DNA of 64,000 nucleotides, taken from NCBI GenBank assembly GCA_046233135.1, contig JBJXHN010000007.1, positions 186,001 to 250,000 of the forward strand, written 5' to 3'. How positions within the stretch are numbered: the stretch's first letter is position 1; every line of letters starts with the position of its first letter. Shown here one piece after another: positions 17,160 to 25,410 of the stretch. Below the pieces are notes generated by a model. That model made no database searches, had not been told where the DNA came from, and worked only from the letters and a program-made list of their open reading frames with translations. Made by a program: the position numbers and the translations under genes. This DNA is from JBJXHN01 sp046233135 (GTDB lineage: Bacteria > Pseudomonadota > Alphaproteobacteria > Rhodospirillales > Rhodospirillaceae).

Positions 17160-17914
17160 CGCAGGTCCTGCTTATCGACGACCATCCGATCGTCATTCAG
17201 GGGTGCCGGACGATCCTTCAGGACGGCATGGCCTGCGAGGTGCTGGAAGCGGGTGATGTGGCCTCCGGCTACCGGCTGTACCGCCGCCACCGGCCGGATG
17301 TCCTGGTGGTGGATCTGGCGTTGCAGGGCAACGGCCTGGGCGGCCTGGACCTGATCCGCCGCATCCGCCGGGATGACCTGCGCACGCCGATCCTGGTGCT
17401 CAGCATGCATGGCGATGCGGTCATCGTGCGCCGGGCGCTGGAGGCCGGGGCGACGGGATATGTGCTCAAGGACACCGCCCCCCAGGAGCTGATGGATGCG
17501 TTCGAGAGCATCCGGCGGGGCACGCCCTACCTCAGCCACCGCCTGGCGATGGACGTGGCGATGATGGGGTCGCGGTCGCGCGCCAGCACGCCGGTGGAAC
17601 TGACCCCGCGCGAGCTGCAAACCCTGGCTCTGATCGCCGAGGGCAAATCCTACAGCCAGATCGCCGACGGTCTGGGGGTCAGTTACAAGACGGTGTCGAA
17701 CACGGCGTCGCAATTGAAGGGCAAGCTGGGGGCGCAATCCCTGTCGGAGCTGATCCGCCTGGCGATCGCCTATCTTTCCGCCTCTCCGGGCCAGCAGCGC
17801 GAGGCCCCGGTTCCCCGCCGCGTCCGTGAGGCGGTGATAGCGCCCCACGGCAACGCGCTGGCCTCGCAGGACCGGGTGCGGCCGACCCACCATCCTTTAT
17901 CAACAGTGAGCTAA
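17156..17914 (+). CDS. moxX: LuxR/NarL-family response regulator, MoxX-like
   Basis: 252 residues. The receiver has DDHPIVIQG at the acidic pocket, phospho-acceptor aspartate in VLVVDLALQG, the threonine/serine switch in LVLSMHGD, and KDTAPQEL with the conserved lysine. A LuxR-type helix-turn-helix follows: LTPRELQTLALIAEGKSYSQ then IADGLGVSYKTVSN. An unstructured tail of about 40 residues ends the protein. It overlaps the kinase gene by 4 bases and is its partner. By analogy with Paracoccus MoxX it should activate the mxa promoter. Its TAA stop (17912-17914) is made by the first bases of repeat copy C. Confidence 0.88.
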   Translation: MTQVLLIDDHPIVIQGCRTILQDGMACEVLEAGDVASGYRLYRRHRPDVLVVDLALQGNGLGGLDLIRRIRRDDLRTPILVLSMHGDAVIVRRALEAGATGYVLKDTAPQELMDAFESIRRGTPYLSHRLAMDVAMMGSRSRASTPVELTPRELQTLALIAEGKSYSQIADGLGVSYKTVSNTASQLKGKLGAQSLSELIRLAIAYLSASPGQQREAPVPRRVREAVIAPHGNALASQDRVRPTHHPLSTVS

Positions 17915-18020
17915 GGCATCGCTGCATAAGGAAGCATCAGCCGAAGTTTGGAAACGTGCCGCATAAAGAAAAGGACTGGTGCACCGGCCACTGGCTCGTT
18001 CGACGGGTTCAGTACACCAG
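17911..18020 (+). repeat. 110-bp two-hairpin repeat, copy C (diverged)
   Basis: It begins CTAAGGCATCGCTGC and ends TTCAGTACACCAG. The core CATCAGCCGAAGTTTGGAAA aligns with copies A and B; the rest is more diverged. The distal hairpin is kept with paired changes: arms CTAGTG/CACTAG in copy A are CTGGTG/CACCAG here. The opening CTAA supplies the TAA stop of the LuxR-type regulator. The element fills much of the 185-base gap before the convergent multicopper oxidase gene. Confidence 0.72.
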
Positions 18021-18099
18021 GGAAAGGGCCGGACCGGACGACCATGTCCGGCCCGGCCCCCGAAACAGACGGGTGATCCTGCCCGATGTCTACCGGAAT

Positions 18100-20181
18100 C
18101 TAGTGGTGACCCTTGGTGGTGCCACCGGCACCGTCGGGCAGGTAGATGGCGATGTTCTGCATCATCCCCTGGTCCTCGTGGTCCAGGATATGGCAATGCA
18201 GGACGAACTCGCCGATGTAGCGCTGATAGCGGGTGCGGACGACCACCTTGTAGGATGTGTCGACGGTGGTGCCGCCGTTCTTGATCCACAGGGTATCCTT
18301 CCACACGCCCTTCAGGCCCCGGTACTGGTTATCCACGGTGCCGCCGTAGTCGTCCACGGCGTCCGGGCCGCTGACATCCTTGCCGTCGGGATCGTAGATG
18401 GCGACGATCTGGAAAGGATTGACGTGGATGTGGAACGGATGGCTGACGAAGCCGGACTTCATGGTCCATTCCTCGACGCCGTTCAGCGGCAGCTGGCGGT
18501 CGATCCGGCTGGGGTCGTAGGACTCGGCTTCGGCCGGGTCCAGGGTGTTGCCCACCTCGAATTCCGGCGGCGTGGCGGTGACGTCGATGTTGAACACCAG
18601 CTCCTGCGCGCCGGTCAGTTCGTCGGTCTCGACGGTTTTGTGCGGTACGAACCGGGTCAGCTTCAGGCCGTCCTTCAGGTCATTGATCACCGAGGCCCGC
18701 ACGGTGTCGGGCATGTTGACTTCGGCGAGCGCCACCAGCTGACCGGCCATGTGGGCGACGATGTCGTCGATCTTGCCATCCCCCGTGGCCCGCACGGTTC
18801 CCAGCAGGCGGCGGCTGACGGGCCGGCGGCTGAGGTTGCCGCCGGCCGGGGCCGACTGGTTGATGACGCAATAGTTGCCGGCTTCCGGGAAGGAAACCAG
18901 AAGGTCGTTGCGGTAGCCCGGTTGCAGGGTGGTCCGGGTGCGGACCTGGGCCTTTTCCATGGTCAGGCCGTCGGCGGCCACCACCAGGTATTCCAGGGGC
19001 TCGCCGGTGCAGTGGGTGTTGATGTAGTCGTCGGCTTCTTCTTCGGTCAGCCCGGTGGTGTCGGGCGCGCCGGTGATGTGGCGGCGGATTTCCAGGGTGA
19101 TGGTGTCGCGCACCCCGCCGTGGATCAGACGCCAGCGCTCCATGGCGCCGACGGGGACCCGCACCCGGGGACGCACCAGGCCGTTGATGGTGGTGTAGCG
19201 GCCGGATTCGTTCCAGGTGCCGGGACCGAAGGCATCGGCGCCGTTGGGGGCGGTGTAGTATTCGATGCCGCCGACGTCGTCCTTGTCGCAGTACCAGGAC
19301 TTGATATCACCGGACTGCTGAAGCTCCGGAGTGGCGGCGGTGATGGTGCCGTCGTTCAGCTGCACCTTGATATTGCCGCCGTCGATATAGCAGGCGTACT
19401 GGATCTGCTGCATCAGCATGATCTTGTCGGCGACCGCCTGCATGCCCTCCGGCATCTTGTCCGGCGTCTTCAGCAGGGAATCCAGATCACCGTTCACCTC
19501 CGGGGTCGGCGGACGCTCGCCGCGCACGATCAGCGCGCCGGCCATGCCGCTGGACACCTGCAAGGCCGTCGAGCCGTGGCGGTGGGTATGGTACCAGAAT
19601 GTCCCAGACGGATGGTTGTAGGGGATATTGTACTCGTACTGGAAGCTCACCCCGGGATTGAGCGACAGAAGCACGTTGTCGCTGTTGCCCGTGGGGCTGA
19701 TCCACAGCCCGTGGGTGTGCATGTTGGTGCCGTTGAAGCAGTGGGGGGCGTTGACGTTGTCCGGCGTGGTCAGGCAGGACTCGTCCTTGGGCAGGTCGTT
19801 GTGAAAGGTCATGAAGACCGTATCGCCGGGCTTGGCCTCGACCACCGGGGCGACGAAGGGGGCCTGGGGATCCACCCCGGGACCGACGTAGGACCGCAGG
19901 CTGACCTTGTCCAGCTGACGGGTCATCGGATTGCGGATGGTGTGCTCGGTCATGGTGACGTGCAGGTCGAAGAACTTGCTGCGCGCGGCGATATCCGCAG
20001 GCATGTCGGCCGGAGCCGGCCGCAGTTCCAGTTTCGGCGGCTCGTAGTAGTTGCTCTCCTGGGCCGCTTCCTGCGCACCGGCAGCGGCGCTCAGCAGGGG
20101 AAGCGCGGCCGCCGAGGCAAGGGCGAGCACCCCCCATCGGCCCGCCCGGCTTCCGCCGAGGTGGCGTATCATGGTCGTCAT
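18100..20181 (-). CDS. Secreted multicopper oxidase
   Basis: The ATG at 20181 is chosen because GAGG lies just upstream and a signal peptide follows at once (LGGSRAGRWGVLALASAAA, cleavage near AGA). The 693-residue protein carries the four copper-ligand regions: HTHGLWISPTG, FWYHTHRHGSTAL, HPFHIHVNPFQI and HCHILDHEDQGMMQ. The last includes the type 1 histidine/cysteine/methionine set. The length is well above that of CueO or CopA; an insertion region around residues 240-330 contains several cysteines (MQQIQYACYIDGGN, SWYCDKDD). The substrate is not evident: metal, phenol or another reductant is possible. The gene is monocistronic, with its 3' end facing repeat copy C. Confidence 0.9.
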   Translation of the reverse strand: MTTMIRHLGGSRAGRWGVLALASAAALPLLSAAAGAQEAAQESNYYEPPKLELRPAPADMPADIAARSKFFDLHVTMTEHTIRNPMTRQLDKVSLRSYVGPGVDPQAPFVAPVVEAKPGDTVFMTFHNDLPKDESCLTTPDNVNAPHCFNGTNMHTHGLWISPTGNSDNVLLSLNPGVSFQYEYNIPYNHPSGTFWYHTHRHGSTALQVSSGMAGALIVRGERPPTPEVNGDLDSLLKTPDKMPEGMQAVADKIMLMQQIQYACYIDGGNIKVQLNDGTITAATPELQQSGDIKSWYCDKDDVGGIEYYTAPNGADAFGPGTWNESGRYTTINGLVRPRVRVPVGAMERWRLIHGGVRDTITLEIRRHITGAPDTTGLTEEEADDYINTHCTGEPLEYLVVAADGLTMEKAQVRTRTTLQPGYRNDLLVSFPEAGNYCVINQSAPAGGNLSRRPVSRRLLGTVRATGDGKIDDIVAHMAGQLVALAEVNMPDTVRASVINDLKDGLKLTRFVPHKTVETDELTGAQELVFNIDVTATPPEFEVGNTLDPAEAESYDPSRIDRQLPLNGVEEWTMKSGFVSHPFHIHVNPFQIVAIYDPDGKDVSGPDAVDDYGGTVDNQYRGLKGVWKDTLWIKNGGTTVDTSYKVVVRTRYQRYIGEFVLHCHILDHEDQGMMQNIAIYLPDGAGGTTKGHH

Positions 20182-20295
20182 GGCATACCTCGAAACAAAG
20201 ATCATGGCTGGAATACTGCCCGCGTATGCGTGCAATTCCCATAATTACAACTTTTTGATGATTGGCATACGTATTGTTTCGTGAATTAGTAAAAT

Positions 20296-21102
20296 TTAAT
20301 TCAATTTATTATCGGTGTGTATCGGAGGGATTGTCGCCGGTTCGGCCATCACCGGCAGACCGGCTGTGTCGATATGGGCCGCTTCCGGTCGTCGGGCGGC
20401 GGCAACCAGGGCCTGAAACAGGCCCCGCTGGCGGCCGCGATAGATCAGCATCTCCGGGTGCCACTGCACGCCGATGCGCAGGGGGGCGGTTGTGGCCTCG
20501 ATGGCCTGGACGATGCCGAACCGGTCCCGGGCGACCACCCGCAGGTCCTTTCCCAGCCGTGCCACCGCCTGATGGTGCAGGGCATTCACCGTCAGCCGCT
20601 TTTTCTTGAGGATGCGTTGCAGCCCGCTGTCGCGGCGCACGGCGATGGCCTTGCGCGGCAGGACGGAGCGCCGGCGCGGGGCGTCTTCGAACACCGCATA
20701 GATGTCCTGGTGCAGGGACCCGCCCTGATGGATGTTGATCATCTGCGCCCCCCGGCAGATGCCCAGCACGGGCAGGCCGAAGCGGGCGGCGTGATTGAGC
20801 ACGGCCATCTCCATGCTGTCGCGCTCCGGGTCCACGCGGGTTTCCAGATAGGGTTCGCCGCCATACAGGCTGACGTCGATGTCATCGCCGCCGCCGATAA
20901 CGAAGCCGCGCAGGCCGTCCAGCCGGCGGGGCCGCCCGCCGGCACGCAGGACCACCGGACGCCCGCCGGCCAGCAGCACCGACAGCCAATTCAGCAGCAC
21001 CATTATCCGCCCCCGCTTGCGGGCGGCGGTGATGCCGATGCGCGGGAACAGCGGAACGCGCGTGCGCACGCGCTTCAAGGAAAGGCGGGGAAGGCGGGCC
21101 AC
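20296..21102 (-). CDS. Class I glutamine amidotransferase (peptidase C26, PuuD-like)
   Basis: A GTG at 21102 is preferred because the conserved opening strand PRIGITAARK follows; an ATG further in would cut it. The 268-residue product has the nucleophile elbow LGICRGAQMIN (Cys), the family sequence LHHQAVARLG, and the catalytic His-Glu in GVQWHPEM. It hydrolyses gamma-glutamyl amide bonds or supplies ammonia. It starts 9 bases after the amidoligase stop, so the two form an operon. Pairing of an amidoligase with a GATase is a described association in peptide or glutamyl-amine metabolism. The C-terminal 30 residues are a low-complexity tail. Confidence 0.85.
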   Translation of the reverse strand: MARLPRLSLKRVRTRVPLFPRIGITAARKRGRIMVLLNWLSVLLAGGRPVVLRAGGRPRRLDGLRGFVIGGGDDIDVSLYGGEPYLETRVDPERDSMEMAVLNHAARFGLPVLGICRGAQMINIHQGGSLHQDIYAVFEDAPRRRSVLPRKAIAVRRDSGLQRILKKKRLTVNALHHQAVARLGKDLRVVARDRFGIVQAIEATTAPLRIGVQWHPEMLIYRGRQRGLFQALVAAARRPEAAHIDTAGLPVMAEPATIPPIHTDNKLN

Positions 21103-21110
21103 GGTCCTGC

Positions 21111-22193
21111 TTACTCCGGGCACAAGGGGTCCAGGTAGGGGGCGGCGGTTTCCGCCCAGACGTCCAGCATGCGCGCATGACGCCGTTCCCACCACATGTC
21201 GATCAGCCGGAACAGCAGCGTCCGGTCGGCGGCCAGGCGTTCCACCGCCACCCAGCGGTTCCACTCCTGCACCACCACATGCATGTCCGCCCGCAGGATG
21301 GCGTTGGGCAGGCGGTAATGGAAGGTGGGGCGGGCCTTGATCCGCTCGTCGCCGACTTGGATGCGCATCCGTTCCTCTCCCAGCAGGTGGGCGAAGGCGG
21401 GCAGCATGTCCAGTTCGCGATTGCGGGTCGCGTTGTGCCACAGGTAGTCCTCCACCAGGGTTTCCAGATCCGGCCGGTAGTCGCGGCGCAGGATTTCGGC
21501 GGCGTAGGACTGGGGGAAGCGGTCCACATAGGGCAGCAGGCTGCGCATGCGGTCCACCTGGATGCGCGCGCGCAGCCAGGGTGTGGCCAACAGGAAAGCC
21601 TGGAGGTGGCGGACCAGGGACTCCGGCTCCAGCGAGGGCAGGGCCGGGTTCATCTGCAACCCGAAGGCATAGAACAGCCCGTCCCGGGTCCCTTCCGCTC
21701 CGCGCTGGGCCAGGGTTTCCACCATCGCATCCATGCGGCCGAGGTCGGTCCACGGCATGGGCGGGCCGACCACTTCCATGGGCACCACCACCCGCGCGAT
21801 ATCACCCATCACGTTGCCCGCCTCTCGCGCCAGATGGCCGAGGGCTCGGGCGGTTTCCCGGCCGAACCGCCGGGTGATGTCGCGCAGGTCCAGATCCACG
21901 TGGAGGTATTGGGAATCGAGCTTCACGCCGAAGGCGCCATAGGGGGTTCCGGTCACCCGGGCGTCATGCTGGCCATGCATCTCCAGCCGCCCGCCGAAGA
22001 CCGACCGCACGCACTCCGCCGCTGAGCGGGCATCCAGGGCGCCGAACTCCACTTCCACCCCGACGGTACGGGGTTGACCGTTGGAATCATTGGGAATTGG
22101 CGGGGTGACCGGTTGGGGGAACCGCCCCCTGTCCAGCGAGGCGGGAGGGGCTGGGGGCGAGGTCTCGGGGGCGGAAAGCGTATGATCGGACAT
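21111..22193 (-). CDS. Putative amidoligase (Amidoligase_2 family)
   Basis: 360 residues. Family signs are an N-terminal GVEVEFGALDARSAAECV (glutamine-synthetase-like first strand with two glutamates), the following HDARVTGTPYG, and HVDLDLRDI. Further on are PMEVVGPPM and a helical C-terminal half. The fold is that of glutamine-synthetase/glutamate-cysteine-ligase-like COOH-NH2 ligases, which form amide bonds with ATP. Its downstream neighbour is a glutamine amidotransferase that could supply or remove the amine. The proline-rich first 35 residues look disordered. Substrate unknown. Confidence 0.8.
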   Translation of the reverse strand: MSDHTLSAPETSPPAPPASLDRGRFPQPVTPPIPNDSNGQPRTVGVEVEFGALDARSAAECVRSVFGGRLEMHGQHDARVTGTPYGAFGVKLDSQYLHVDLDLRDITRRFGRETARALGHLAREAGNVMGDIARVVVPMEVVGPPMPWTDLGRMDAMVETLAQRGAEGTRDGLFYAFGLQMNPALPSLEPESLVRHLQAFLLATPWLRARIQVDRMRSLLPYVDRFPQSYAAEILRRDYRPDLETLVEDYLWHNATRNRELDMLPAFAHLLGEERMRIQVGDERIKARPTFHYRLPNAILRADMHVVVQEWNRWVAVERLAADRTLLFRLIDMWWERRHARMLDVWAETAAPYLDPLCPE

Positions 22194-22386
22194 GCGAACC
22201 CGTTTGCTGCGGTGAGCCTGTCATGCTAGCCAAGGCGCGCGGTCGCCCGATCCGTCATCCGCCATCCCCACGGGGCCAGTCGTCTCCGGCCGTGTGCAAT
22301 CCGTATGGCGGCGAGGACCGGGGCATCCGCCGTCCGCGCATTTCCTTCGCGGATGCCCCACACACGGAACATGGGAGTTCTGCTTC

Positions 22387-24216
22387 ATGCCCGCCAGCCT
22401 CGACGGCGTGCGTCGGCATTTGCGAGAGATTTTCGGCTTCGAATCCTTCCGCCCGGGGCAGGAGGATATCATCGCCGCCATCGTTGCCGGCCGTGACGTG
22501 CTGGCGATCATGCCGACCGGTGCGGGCAAGTCCCTGTGCTATCAGCTGCCGGCCCTGGTGGCCGACGGGCCGACGGTGGTGGTATCGCCGCTGATCGCCC
22601 TGATGCGCGACCAGGTCGCCCAGCTGCGCACCCTGGGGATTGCGGCGGGCTGCCTCAACTCCTCCAACACGCCCGAGGAGAACCAGGCGGTGCGGGACGG
22701 GCTGATGGACGGCTCCCTGACCCTGGTCTACGCCGCGCCCGAACGGCTGGCCCGGGAGGAGACGGTCAGCCTGCTGCGCGGGGCCGGAGTGGTGCGGCTG
22801 GCCATCGACGAAGCCCACTGCGTTTCCCAATGGGGTCATGCCTTCCGGCCGGAATACCTGGCGCTCGGCTCGATCCGCGAGGCCCTGGGCGGGGTCCAGA
22901 CGGTGGCCTTCACCGCCACCGCCGATGCCGCCACCCGGGCGGATGTGGCGCAGCGGCTGTTCCCGGCGCCGCCCCAGGAGTTCATCGGCGGCTTCGACCG
23001 CCCCAACCTCCACCTGGCCATGCGGCCGAAAGCCAGCGCCAAGAAGCAGGTATCCGCCTTCATCGCCCGCCAGGGGGGACAAAGCGGCATCGTCTATTGC
23101 GCCACCCGGGCGCGGACGGAGGACTTCGCCGCGGCCTTGTCCGCGGAAGGCTATCGGGCACTGCCCTACCACGCCGGTCTGGACGCGGAGGTGCGGGAGC
23201 GCAACCAGGACATCTTCCAGCGCGAGGACGGGGTGATCATGGCCGCCACGGTGGCTTTCGGCATGGGCATCGACAAGCCCGACGTGCGCTTTGTCTGCCA
23301 TGCCGACATGCCCAAATCCATCGAGGCCTATTACCAGGAGATCGGCCGCGCCGGCCGCGACGGTCTTCCGGCCCGCACCCTGACCCTTTATGGCATGGAC
23401 GACGTGCGTCTGGCCCGCCAGCGTATCGTCGACAGCCAGGCGCCCGAGACCCAGCAGCGGGTGGAGCATCAGCGGCTGAATGCCCTGCTGGCCCTGTGCG
23501 AGGCCCCCCGCTGCCGGCGCCAGACCCTGCTGGCCTATTTCGGCGAGACCACCGAACCTTGCGGCCATTGCGACCTGTGCGAAACCGGGGTGTCGCTTTA
23601 TGACGGCACCATTGATGCGCAGAAGCTGATGTCGGCCATGGTGCGGACCGGACAGTGCTTCGGCACCGAACACCTGATCAATATCCTGACCGGCACGGAC
23701 AACGACGCTGTGCGCCAGCGCGGTCATGACCGCCTGCCCACGTTCGGCGTGGGCAAGGACCGCAACCGCGAGGCCTGGCGGGCCATCCTGCGCCAGATCT
23801 ACGCCGCCGGTCTGGTGGAGATGGATGTGGGCGGCTATGGCAGCTGGCGGCTGACCGACCGGGGCGCCCAGGTGCTGAAGGGACGGGAAAGCATCGAGCT
23901 GCGCGCCGACGCCCTGACCGCCCGGGGCAAGCGGGACAAGGGCGAGGTGGGCAAGGGTGCGGCCTCCGTCCCCGCCGCGGCCCTCAGCGAGGCCGACTAC
24001 GCGCTGTTCGAGCATCTGCGCAGCGTCCGGCGGTCACTGGCCGAGGCCGACGGGGTGCCGGCCTATGTGGTCTTTCCCGACCGCACCCTGATCGACATGG
24101 CCCAGCGCCGCCCGGCCACCCTGGACGCCATGGCGCAGGTGCACGGGGTGGGGCAGGCCAAGCTGGAGCGCTTCGGTGCCGCCTTCCTGCAAGCCGTCAA
24201 AGGCGGCCCGGGCTGA
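22387..24216 (+). CDS. recQ: ATP-dependent DNA helicase RecQ
   Basis: The ATG at 22387 gives 609 residues; the longer frame upstream has no family similarity. Visible motifs are FRPGQEDIIAAI (motif 0), Walker A MPTGAGKSLCYQLPAL, DEAH in AIDEAHCVSQWGHAFRPEY, motif III AFTATAD, motif VI QEIGRAGRDG, and a zinc site with CRRQTLLAYFGE and CGHCDLC. The winged-helix (RQC) and HRDC domains follow, the latter ending AKLERFGAAFLQAVKG. RecQ unwinds 3'-overhang duplexes in RecF-pathway repair. The gene reads alone, opposite to the amidoligase gene. Confidence 0.95.
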   Translation: MPASLDGVRRHLREIFGFESFRPGQEDIIAAIVAGRDVLAIMPTGAGKSLCYQLPALVADGPTVVVSPLIALMRDQVAQLRTLGIAAGCLNSSNTPEENQAVRDGLMDGSLTLVYAAPERLAREETVSLLRGAGVVRLAIDEAHCVSQWGHAFRPEYLALGSIREALGGVQTVAFTATADAATRADVAQRLFPAPPQEFIGGFDRPNLHLAMRPKASAKKQVSAFIARQGGQSGIVYCATRARTEDFAAALSAEGYRALPYHAGLDAEVRERNQDIFQREDGVIMAATVAFGMGIDKPDVRFVCHADMPKSIEAYYQEIGRAGRDGLPARTLTLYGMDDVRLARQRIVDSQAPETQQRVEHQRLNALLALCEAPRCRRQTLLAYFGETTEPCGHCDLCETGVSLYDGTIDAQKLMSAMVRTGQCFGTEHLINILTGTDNDAVRQRGHDRLPTFGVGKDRNREAWRAILRQIYAAGLVEMDVGGYGSWRLTDRGAQVLKGRESIELRADALTARGKRDKGEVGKGAASVPAAALSEADYALFEHLRSVRRSLAEADGVPAYVVFPDRTLIDMAQRRPATLDAMAQVHGVGQAKLERFGAAFLQAVKGGPG

Positions 24217-24234
24217 GCGCCTTCGCCCATATGC

Positions 24235-24279
24235 ATAGCATGCTATTGACATGCTCTTGTGATATACATAGCATGCTAT
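24235..24279 (+). promoter_or_regulatory. Promoter with two copies of a palindromic operator
   Basis: The 12-base palindrome ATAGCATGCTAT occurs at 24235-24246 and again at 24268-24279, 33 bases (about three helical turns) apart. A candidate sigma-70 promoter is threaded through them: TTGACA at 24246-24251 touches the end of the first copy, a 17-base spacer follows, and TAGCAT at 24269-24274 lies inside the second. Bound repressor would cover both elements. The downstream operon encodes a membrane protein and a MarR regulator, and MarR proteins usually bind such palindromes, so autoregulation is likely. Confidence 0.7.
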
Positions 24280-24309
24280 GCGTATAAGCCGAGGCATGAG
24301 GAGGCGATG

Positions 24310-24804
24310 ATGGTCCGATGGCTGAAGATTTTGCATTTGGTGGGAATGGCGCTGTTTCTGGGCAGTATTCCGGGTCATATCCTGCTGGGGGTGGCGGAGC
24401 CGGGCGGGGCGATTCCGCCCCCGGGCATTGTCTTCGCCCGCGAGATGGTGAAGGCTGCCACGGTGTTCGTGACGGTGCCCGGGCTGACGCTGGCGGTGGT
24501 GACCGGATTCGGTATGGTCTGGATCCGGCGGATCAATCCGCTGCGGGTGCCGTGGATGGCGGCTCATCTGGCCTTGGGGGTGGTGATGCTGCTGAACGGC
24601 GCGCTGCTGATCGTGCCGGCGGAAATCACCCTGGCGGCCCAGGCCCATGCGCTGATGAACGATACCGGCTTCGACGAGGCGGTATGGCGCCGCGCGGCCC
24701 TGACCGAAGATGCGGCGGGGGCGGCCAACGTGCTGATGGCACTGATCTCCATCGGGATCGCCGCCGTCCGCCCCGGCCGGCGCAGCGCGATGGCGACGGG
24801 GTGA
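24310..24804 (+). CDS. Small four-helix membrane protein
   Basis: Two consecutive ATGs occur at 24307 and 24310; the second is 5 bases after AGGAGG and is preferred (164 residues). Four hydrophobic segments are visible near residues 5-25, 48-68, 80-100 and 135-152. The opening WLKILHLVGMALFLGSIPGHI recalls DUF2269/CopD-like inner-membrane proteins, but I do not claim membership. It is the first gene after the double operator and precedes a MarR regulator by 110 bases. A transported or sensed ligand cannot be named. Confidence 0.72.
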   Translation: MVRWLKILHLVGMALFLGSIPGHILLGVAEPGGAIPPPGIVFAREMVKAATVFVTVPGLTLAVVTGFGMVWIRRINPLRVPWMAAHLALGVVMLLNGALLIVPAEITLAAQAHALMNDTGFDEAVWRRAALTEDAAGAANVLMALISIGIAAVRPGRRSAMATG

Positions 24805-24914
24805 GGCGCAGAGAGGCGAAGCCCTCCACCTTGATTCCCATCTCCCCCGCGCATAGGCTGCGGCGTCGGTGCACCGGGGGGGGGATCCCGGGCCGCCTGT
24901 TTCAGGACTCGGGC

Positions 24915-25367
24915 ATGCTGCTTCCCAGTGACTCTCTCGGTTATCTGACGAACCACCTTGCCCGGCTGTTCCAGCGGGCGCTGGATCGCAAACTCCAGCC
25001 CCATGGCTTTGCCCACGGCCAGTTCCCCGCCTTGCTCGTGCTGTGGAACGACCCCGGTCTGACGCAGACGGAAATTGCCCGGCGCATCGGGGTGGAGCAG
25101 CCGACCATGGCCAATACCCTGAAACGCATGGAACGCGACGGCCTGATCGAGCGGATGCCCGACCCCGAAGACGGCCGCCGTACGCTGATTCAACCCAGCG
25201 CCCATGCCCTGGCCATGCGTGATGAGCTGATGGCCGAAGCTCTGGGGATCAATGCTGCCGCCGCCCGGGGTATGCCGGAAGAGGAAAAGACCTACGCTCG
25301 GAAACTGTTGCGCCGCATGATCACCAATCTGGAACGGGAGCTGGCAGTGGAACCCGGCGTGGAGTAG
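24915..25367 (+). CDS. MarR-family transcriptional regulator
   Basis: From the ATG at 24915 the product is 150 residues, typical for MarR. The winged helix has GLTQTEIARRIGVEQPTMAN as helices 3-4 and RMERDGLIERMPDPEDGRR as the wing, with the signature DPEDGRR. Flanking helices (SLGYLTNHLARLFQRALDRK and the C-terminal YARKLLRRMITNLEREL) form the dimer interface. It follows the small membrane-protein gene and probably represses the operon through the palindromes at 24235-24279. The inducer is unknown. Confidence 0.92.
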   Translation: MLLPSDSLGYLTNHLARLFQRALDRKLQPHGFAHGQFPALLVLWNDPGLTQTEIARRIGVEQPTMANTLKRMERDGLIERMPDPEDGRRTLIQPSAHALAMRDELMAEALGINAAAARGMPEEEKTYARKLLRRMITNLERELAVEPGVE

Positions 25368-25410
25368 GCCTCGGACTCCACATGGCCCCTTGCGCCCAGA
25401 GTCTTGGGGA

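Noticed and set aside
18080..18130. Possible fourth copy of the 109-bp element at the multicopper oxidase stop, where CTAG also occurs
   Set aside because: Only the CTAG and a few following bases match; the hairpin cores and the GCCGAAGT core are absent.
21103..21753. N-terminal extension of the GATase frame by about 217 codons
   Set aside because: It runs through the amidoligase coding region in another frame and has no domain sequence; the conserved start PRIGITAARK follows the GTG at 21102.
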